Shown piece after piece: positions 59,704 to 64,000 of a stretch of 64,000 nt of DNA. A program made the position numbers and the translations under genes. This DNA comes from Pelagibacterium lacus (lineage in GTDB: Bacteria; Pseudomonadota; Alphaproteobacteria; Rhizobiales; Devosiaceae). Position 1 is the stretch's first letter. Each line of letters begins with the position of its first letter. The notes below the pieces were generated by a model. The model did not search any database and had not been told where the DNA came from. It was given only the letters and a program-made list of their open reading frames with translations. The DNA lies in the NCBI RefSeq assembly GCF_003345525.1, contig NZ_QQNH01000006.1, positions 1 through 64,000 of the forward strand. The letters are read 5' to 3'.

Positions 59704-62700
59704 TGGCCGAGCCGCGCGAAGAGCTGCGCATCCCCACCGATACCCAGGCCACCCAGGCCCTGGTCATCGATCCGCGCGCCCATGCCTGGGTCTCCGCCAA
59801 TGCCGGCTCGGGCAAGACCTATGTGCTCTCGCGCCGCGTCTTGCGGCTGCTGCTCGACAATGTCGCCCCGGAGGCCATTCTGTGCCTCACCTATACCAAG
59901 GCCGCCGCCGCCGAGATGCGCCACCGGGTGACCACCATCCTCGCCGGCTGGGCCCGCCACGACGCCGCGCGGCTGGACACGGACCTCGCCGCGCTGCTCG
60001 GCCGCGCGCCCTCGGAGGCCGAACGGGACCGGGCCCGCAGTCTGTTCGCCCTGGCGCTCGATACGCCGGGCGGGCTCAAGATCAACACCATCCACGCCTT
60101 TTGCGAATCGGTGCTGCAGCGCTTTCCGCGCGAGGCCGGGGTGCCGGTCAATTTCGCGGTGATCGAGGAGGCCGAGGCGGCTCGTCTGCTCGACGCGGCG
60201 CGCGAGGACACGCTGGCCGAAGGGCTCGCCGCGCCCGGCCCCGTCGGCGATGCGGTGCGGGCGCTGTTCGCGGCGCTCACCGACCACCAGATCGAGACCG
60301 CGCTCGGCAAATGCCTCACCAATGCCCGCAAGCTCGGCGGCATCCTCGCCGATCCCGAAGCGGCCATCGCCGCCATGCGCGCCAGTCTCGGCCTCGCGCC
60401 GGGGGAGACGCGGGCCGGCTTCGAGGCCGAGGCGCTGGCCGGCATGATCGTGCCGGTGGCCGACTGGCCCCTGATCTTTGCCATCTGCCCGCCCGATGCC
60501 GACAAGACCCGCTTCGAGGACAAGCTGGCCAGCATCGATCCCGCCGCCCCGACCCTCGACGCCCTCTTCGCCGCCTATCTCAAGGGCGACGGCACGGTTC
60601 CAGCCCGCTTCCCCAAATCCGATTTCGCCAAGCGCGATCCCGGGCTGGCCGACCGGCTGGCCCGCGAGGCCGACCGGCTCGCCATCCTGCATGATCGCCG
60701 CCGGGCGCTGGTGATCGCCGAAAATTCCGCCGCCCTCACCCGCGTCCTCGCCGTCATCGTTGCCCGCTATGAGGGGCACAAGCGGGCCCGCTCGCTGATG
60801 GATTTCGACGATCTGGTGGCCCGCACCGCGCTGCTGCTCGCCGATCCGGCCCTCGGGCCCTGGGTGCGCTACAAGCTCGATGCGGGCATCGACCATATCC
60901 TCGTCGACGAAAGCCAGGACACCAATCCCGAGCAATGGGCGGTGATCGACGCGTTGGTCGAGGATTATTTCTCCGGCGCCGGGGCGGCGCGGCGGCCCAA
61001 GACCGTGTTCGCGGTGGGCGATCCCAAGCAGTCGATCTATTCCTTCCAGGGGGCCGAGCCCGAACTGTTCATCGAAAAGGGCCGTGCGCTGGCCCGCCGG
61101 GCCCGCGAGGCGGGGCAGGACTGGCACGGGCGCACCCTGCGCACCAGCTTCCGCACCCTCGCCGAGGTGCTGCGGGGGGTCGACAGCGTGTTCCGGCGCG
61201 CCGATATCGCCGCGGCGCTGCTGTCCGCGCCCGAGGAGATCGGCCATGAAAGCGCCCGCACGCTTGAGGGCGGGCGGATCGAGATCTGGCCGGTCGTGGA
61301 AAATCCCCCGGCCCCCGCCCCCGGCGACGACTGGCCGGTCGCGCCGCTGGAAAACCTCGCCAGCGCCCCGCGGCAACTGGCGGGACGCATCGCCGACACC
61401 ATCGCCGGCTGGGTCGAGGCCCGCGTCCCGCTCGGCCCGCGCGGCCGCGCCATCCGGCCCGAGGATATCCTCGTCCTCGTCCAGAAGCGGTCGGGGATAT
61501 TCCCCGAGATCGTGCGGGCGCTCAAGCATCGCAACATCGCCAGCCCGGGCTCGGACCGGCTGCCGGTTTCCGCCCATATCGCCATCGACGACCTTCTGGC
61601 GCTGGCCGATGTGCTGCTCAACCCAGCCGACGACCTCTCGCTCGCCGCCCTGCTGCGCTCGCCGCTGTTCGCGCTGTCCGAGGACGACATCTTCGCCCTC
61701 GCCCATGATCGCGACGGCGAAACCCTCTGGACCCGGCTGGAATTGAGCGCCATCGCCGCCGCCCGCACCGCCTTTGCCGAGCTCTCCGCCCTGCGGGCCC
61801 GGCTCGATTTCGAGCGCCCCTATGAGTTCTTCGCCCATATGCTCTATGCCCGGGGCGGGCTCAAACGCTTCCACACGCGGCTGGGCGCGGAGGTCGACGA
61901 GGTGATCGCCGAATTCCTCGACCTGGCGCTGGAGCACGAAACCTCCGAGCAGCCCTCGCTGACAGGGTTCATCGCCGCCATGCGCGCCTCCGACATCGTC
62001 ATCAAGCGCGACCTCGCCGCCAAGGCGGCCGGGGTGCGCATCATGACCGTGCACGGCGCCAAGGGGCTGGAAGCACCGGTGGTGATCCTCGCCGACGCGG
62101 CCAGCAAGCCGCGCGGGATCAACGACACGGTCTATTTCGGCACCCATGCGGGGGCGCCCTTCCTCCTTTTCTGCCCAAACAGGGACAGCCATTGCGCCGC
62201 CTCCCAGCCGCTGCGCCAGGCGCTGGAGGCGCGCGGCATGGCCGAATACTGGCGCAATCTCTATGTCGCCATGACGCGGGCCGAGGACCGGCTCTATGTG
62301 GCCGGGGTCAAGGGCCAGGCCAAGCTCGAGGAAACCTGGCACGGCGCGGTGTCCCAGGCGCTGGGCGAACACGCCGAGCCGGTCGCCGATTTCGAGGGCG
62401 CGCTGCGCTTTCCCGCCGGCGCGGCGCCTTCCGCCGCCATCGCCGAAGCACCGGCTGAGGAACGCCCCTCGGACCAGCCGCTTGCGCTGGGCCCGGTGCC
62501 GCGCGCCGCGCCCATCCGCACCCTCGCGCCCTCGCGCCACGAGTTCGAAACGGGAAAGCTCGAAGCGCTGGCCCCGGCGGTGGAAAGCCTCCTCGACGCC
62601 CGGGCAGCGCGCCATCGCGGCATTGCGCTGCATGCCCTGCTCGAACATCTGAGTGCCGTACCTCAGGAGCTGCGGGCCAGCGTGGCGCTGAGCGCCGCGC

Positions 62701-63083
62701 AGACGCTGCTCCCCGACGAGCCCGACCTCGCGGCGCCGGTGGCCGATGCGGCGCTCGCCATCCTCTCGGCTCCCGAACTTGCCCCGATCTTCGGCCCCGA
62801 TAGCCGCGCCGAGGTGCCGTTTTCCATCCTCGCCACCCGGGACGGCGCGCCAGTGCGCATTGAAGGGCGCATCGACCGGCTGGTGGTTTCGGACGCCGGG
62901 GTCACCATCGTCGATTTCAAATCCGACGCCGCCGTGCCCGCCGGCCCCGATTCGGTTCCGCCCGCCTATCGCGCGCAATTGGGGCTCTATGCCGCAGCCA
63001 TGGCGCAGGTCTTCCCCGGCCGTCCCATCGCCACGGCGATCCTGTGGACGGCCGACCGCACCCTGATGCCGGTCGTGCTTTAA
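59703..63083 (+). CDS. addA: Double-strand break repair helicase AddA
   Basis: 1126 residues. UvrD-type SF1 helicase with C-terminal nuclease. Walker A is in WVSANAGSGKTYVLSRRVLRLL (~residues 31-52). Motif Ia/II include LCLTYTKAAAAEMRHRV and ILVDESQDTNPEQWAVIDAL, motif III VGDPKQSIYSFQGAEP, and later MTVHGAKGLEAPVVILADAAS and YVAMTRAEDRLYVAGVK. The nuclease domain at the C-terminus has RIEGRIDRLVVSDAGVTIVDFKSD. With AddB it forms the alphaproteobacterial counterpart of RecBCD. The start overlaps the addB stop. Confidence 0.96.
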   Translation: MAEPREELRIPTDTQATQALVIDPRAHAWVSANAGSGKTYVLSRRVLRLLLDNVAPEAILCLTYTKAAAAEMRHRVTTILAGWARHDAARLDTDLAALLGRAPSEAERDRARSLFALALDTPGGLKINTIHAFCESVLQRFPREAGVPVNFAVIEEAEAARLLDAAREDTLAEGLAAPGPVGDAVRALFAALTDHQIETALGKCLTNARKLGGILADPEAAIAAMRASLGLAPGETRAGFEAEALAGMIVPVADWPLIFAICPPDADKTRFEDKLASIDPAAPTLDALFAAYLKGDGTVPARFPKSDFAKRDPGLADRLAREADRLAILHDRRRALVIAENSAALTRVLAVIVARYEGHKRARSLMDFDDLVARTALLLADPALGPWVRYKLDAGIDHILVDESQDTNPEQWAVIDALVEDYFSGAGAARRPKTVFAVGDPKQSIYSFQGAEPELFIEKGRALARRAREAGQDWHGRTLRTSFRTLAEVLRGVDSVFRRADIAAALLSAPEEIGHESARTLEGGRIEIWPVVENPPAPAPGDDWPVAPLENLASAPRQLAGRIADTIAGWVEARVPLGPRGRAIRPEDILVLVQKRSGIFPEIVRALKHRNIASPGSDRLPVSAHIAIDDLLALADVLLNPADDLSLAALLRSPLFALSEDDIFALAHDRDGETLWTRLELSAIAAARTAFAELSALRARLDFERPYEFFAHMLYARGGLKRFHTRLGAEVDEVIAEFLDLALEHETSEQPSLTGFIAAMRASDIVIKRDLAAKAAGVRIMTVHGAKGLEAPVVILADAASKPRGINDTVYFGTHAGAPFLLFCPNRDSHCAASQPLRQALEARGMAEYWRNLYVAMTRAEDRLYVAGVKGQAKLEETWHGAVSQALGEHAEPVADFEGALRFPAGAAPSAAIAEAPAEERPSDQPLALGPVPRAAPIRTLAPSRHEFETGKLEALAPAVESLLDARAARHRGIALHALLEHLSAVPQELRASVALSAAQTLLPDEPDLAAPVADAALAILSAPELAPIFGPDSRAEVPFSILATRDGAPVRIEGRIDRLVVSDAGVTIVDFKSDAAVPAGPDSVPPAYRAQLGLYAAAMAQVFPGRPIATAILWTADRTLMPVVL

Positions 63084-63121
63084 GTCACGCCGATATGAGC
63101 GCCGCGCCGGGTGCGGCGGGG

Positions 63122-63150
63122 TTGAACTGGTTCCCGACTCTGCCTAGCTA
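63122..63150 (+). promoter_or_regulatory. Predicted promoter of trxA
   Basis: TTGAAC (63122-63127), 17-bp spacer, TAGCTA (63145-63150), about 60 bp before trxA and 40 bp after the addA stop. It suggests that trxA is transcribed on its own as well as by read-through. Confidence 0.45.
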
Positions 63151-63208
63151 TGGTGCCATATCTGTGTTTGGACCCCGACATCTGGGGCCAGTTTCTGGAA
63201 GGTGAACA

Positions 63209-63532
63209 ATGACCGGACATGTGACCGACGCCAATTTCGCGACCGAAGTGCTGGGCGCCAAGGAGCCCGTGCTCGTCGATTTCTGGGCCGAATGGTGCGG
63301 GCCGTGCCGGGCCATCGCCCCGATCCTCGAGGAGATTTCGGGCGAGATGGAAGGCCGGGTCAAGATCGTCAAGCTCAATGTGGACGAGAACCCCGGCACC
63401 GCCGCGCAATATGGCGTGCGCTCCATTCCCACCATGATCCTGTTCAAGGGCGGCGAGGCGGCCGATATCAAGATCGGCGCCGGCACCCCCAAGGCGGGGC
63501 TGGTCAAATGGCTCGAAGGCCACGCGGCCTGA
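63209..63532 (+). CDS. trxA: Thioredoxin
   Basis: 107 residues, GGAAGG upstream. The redox site [18 protein letters not shown] and the cis-Pro in [14 protein letters not shown] identify a classical cytosolic thioredoxin. It reduces ribonucleotide reductase and disulfides, and is also the reductant for MsrA and MsrB encoded 58 kb away in this window. It lies between addA and folC, as in many relatives. Confidence 0.97.
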   Translation: MTGHVTDANFATEVLGAKEPVLVDFWAEWCGPCRAIAPILEEISGEMEGRVKIVKLNVDENPGTAAQYGVRSIPTMILFKGGEAADIKIGAGTPKAGLVKWLEGHAA

Positions 63533-63583
63533 CCCTCGCCTCTTCCGAACCTCTCGCCGCTCCTTTCGTTCTCCGGCGAGATG

Positions 63584-63621
63584 CAAAACGCCTCCGGCCC
63601 GATCAGGCCGGGGGCGTTTTG
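63584..63621. terminator. Bidirectional terminator between trxA and folC
   Basis: A 16-bp stem (63584-63599 with 63606-63621, one G-T pair) starting CAAAACGCC closes on a six-base loop and is bounded by A/T runs on both sides. It overlaps the end of folC and serves both convergent genes. Confidence 0.9.
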
Positions 63622-64000
63622 TTTTGCCTCAGCACCGCGCCGGCGAGATAGAGCGAGCCGCAGATCACCACCCGCGCGCCGGGGCTATGGGCGGCCCGGG
63701 CCAGCGCGGCGGGCACCGAGCGGGTGATGGCGGTCTCCAGCCCCCGCGCCCGGGCGAACCCGGCCAGGGCCCGCGCCGGCAATGCCCCCGGCTCGCCGGG
63801 AATGGGCACGGTGAACACTTTGGGCGTCATGGCCGCGAAAGCAGCGAAGAAATTGGCGGCGTCTTTCGATGCCATCATGCCGCAGACCAGCACCAGGGGG
63901 GCGGGGCGCTGGCGGTTCATGTCCTTGAGCGCCTGGGCCAGCACCTCGGCCCCGGCGGCGTTGTGCCCGCCATCGAGCCAGAGCTCCTGGTCCTCGGCGA
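63603..64000 (-). CDS. folC: Folylpolyglutamate/dihydrofolate synthase, C-terminal part
   Basis: The frame is open to the right edge, so only the last ~131 residues are in the window. WLDGGHNAAGAEVLAQALKDMN is the FolC motif at the start of the C-terminal domain, followed by LVLVCGMMASKDAANFFAAFA and a typical end, ARVVICGSLYLAGAVLRQN. FolC adds glutamate to folates. The gene converges on trxA and shares its terminator. Confidence 0.93.
   Translation of the reverse strand, partial: AEDQELWLDGGHNAAGAEVLAQALKDMNRQRPAPLVLVCGMMASKDAANFFAAFAAMTPKVFTVPIPGEPGALPARALAGFARARGLETAITRSVPAALARAAHSPGARVVICGSLYLAGAVLRQNKTPPA

Noticed and set aside
59643-62978. 1111-codon minus-strand frame over addA
   Set aside because: Antisense shadow of addA; no recognisable motif.

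Overview
The window is a high-GC (about two-thirds G+C) chromosomal segment of an alphaproteobacterium in the order Hyphomicrobiales, most likely Devosia or a relative (Devosiaceae). The placement rests on gene order and gene types: pckA / chvI-chvG-hprK-EIIA-HPr-ahcY-divL-tsaE-addB-addA-trxA-folC, lnt-metK-trmB-rimP-nusA-rnpM-infB, Hsp20 followed by DUF1150, MmcB, and DUF2937. These blocks are typical of rhizobia and relatives; the genus is inference.

Layout. 1-2.8 kb is a decayed prophage end: the C-terminal tail of an IS5-like transposase abuts a large terminase that stops where its nuclease domain begins, then an HNH endonuclease, a small orphan and a helix-turn-helix protein, all next to the 3' end of tRNA-Arg(CCG). 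3-10 kb holds stress and repair genes (hsp20, DUF1150, msrA-msrB, polA, a CAP lipoprotein, HdeD). 10-15 kb is translation: rpmI-rplT, then pheS, an ASCH-domain gene, and pheT. 15-27 kb holds a divergent LytTR regulator/DUF2306 pair, the leftward rimP-nusA-rnpM-infB operon, a hicAB toxin-antitoxin pair, trmB, metK and lnt. 26.6-35 kb is an accessory-looking stretch: two low-complexity secreted proteins, azlCD, an MliC-type lysozyme inhibitor, mmcB, a YbaY-META protein, an XRE regulator facing an outer-membrane barrel, ribokinase and an RNA m5U methyltransferase. 35-40 kb is the ugpBAEC glycerol-3-phosphate importer behind a three-repeat Pho box. 40-45 kb has Lrp/saccharopine dehydrogenase, DUF72, a HAD phosphatase, a cation efflux protein and a SleB wall hydrolase. 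45-64 kb is the conserved pckA-to-folC block.

How the genes act together. Several signals tie separated genes. metK and ahcY, 27 kb apart, carry a near-identical inverted repeat just upstream of a candidate -35 element, pointing to shared control of the S-adenosylmethionine cycle. The SleB hydrolase has two perfect TTAA-N7-TTAA boxes, so it probably belongs to the CtrA cell-cycle regulon, and the window also encodes the CtrA-pathway pseudokinase DivL with Tyr in place of the phospho-accepting His. ChvG/ChvI, HPr kinase, EIIA and HPr form the known regulatory PTS/acid-sensing cluster next to pckA.

I did not find a clearly new defence or biosynthetic system. The strongest leads are regulatory: the metK/ahcY operator, the structured metK leader, the CtrA boxes, and a possible RNA thermometer before hsp20. 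The ASCH gene coupled between pheS and pheT and the low-complexity secreted proteins also deserve a look. No CRISPR array and no rRNA gene were seen; one tRNA gene was found.
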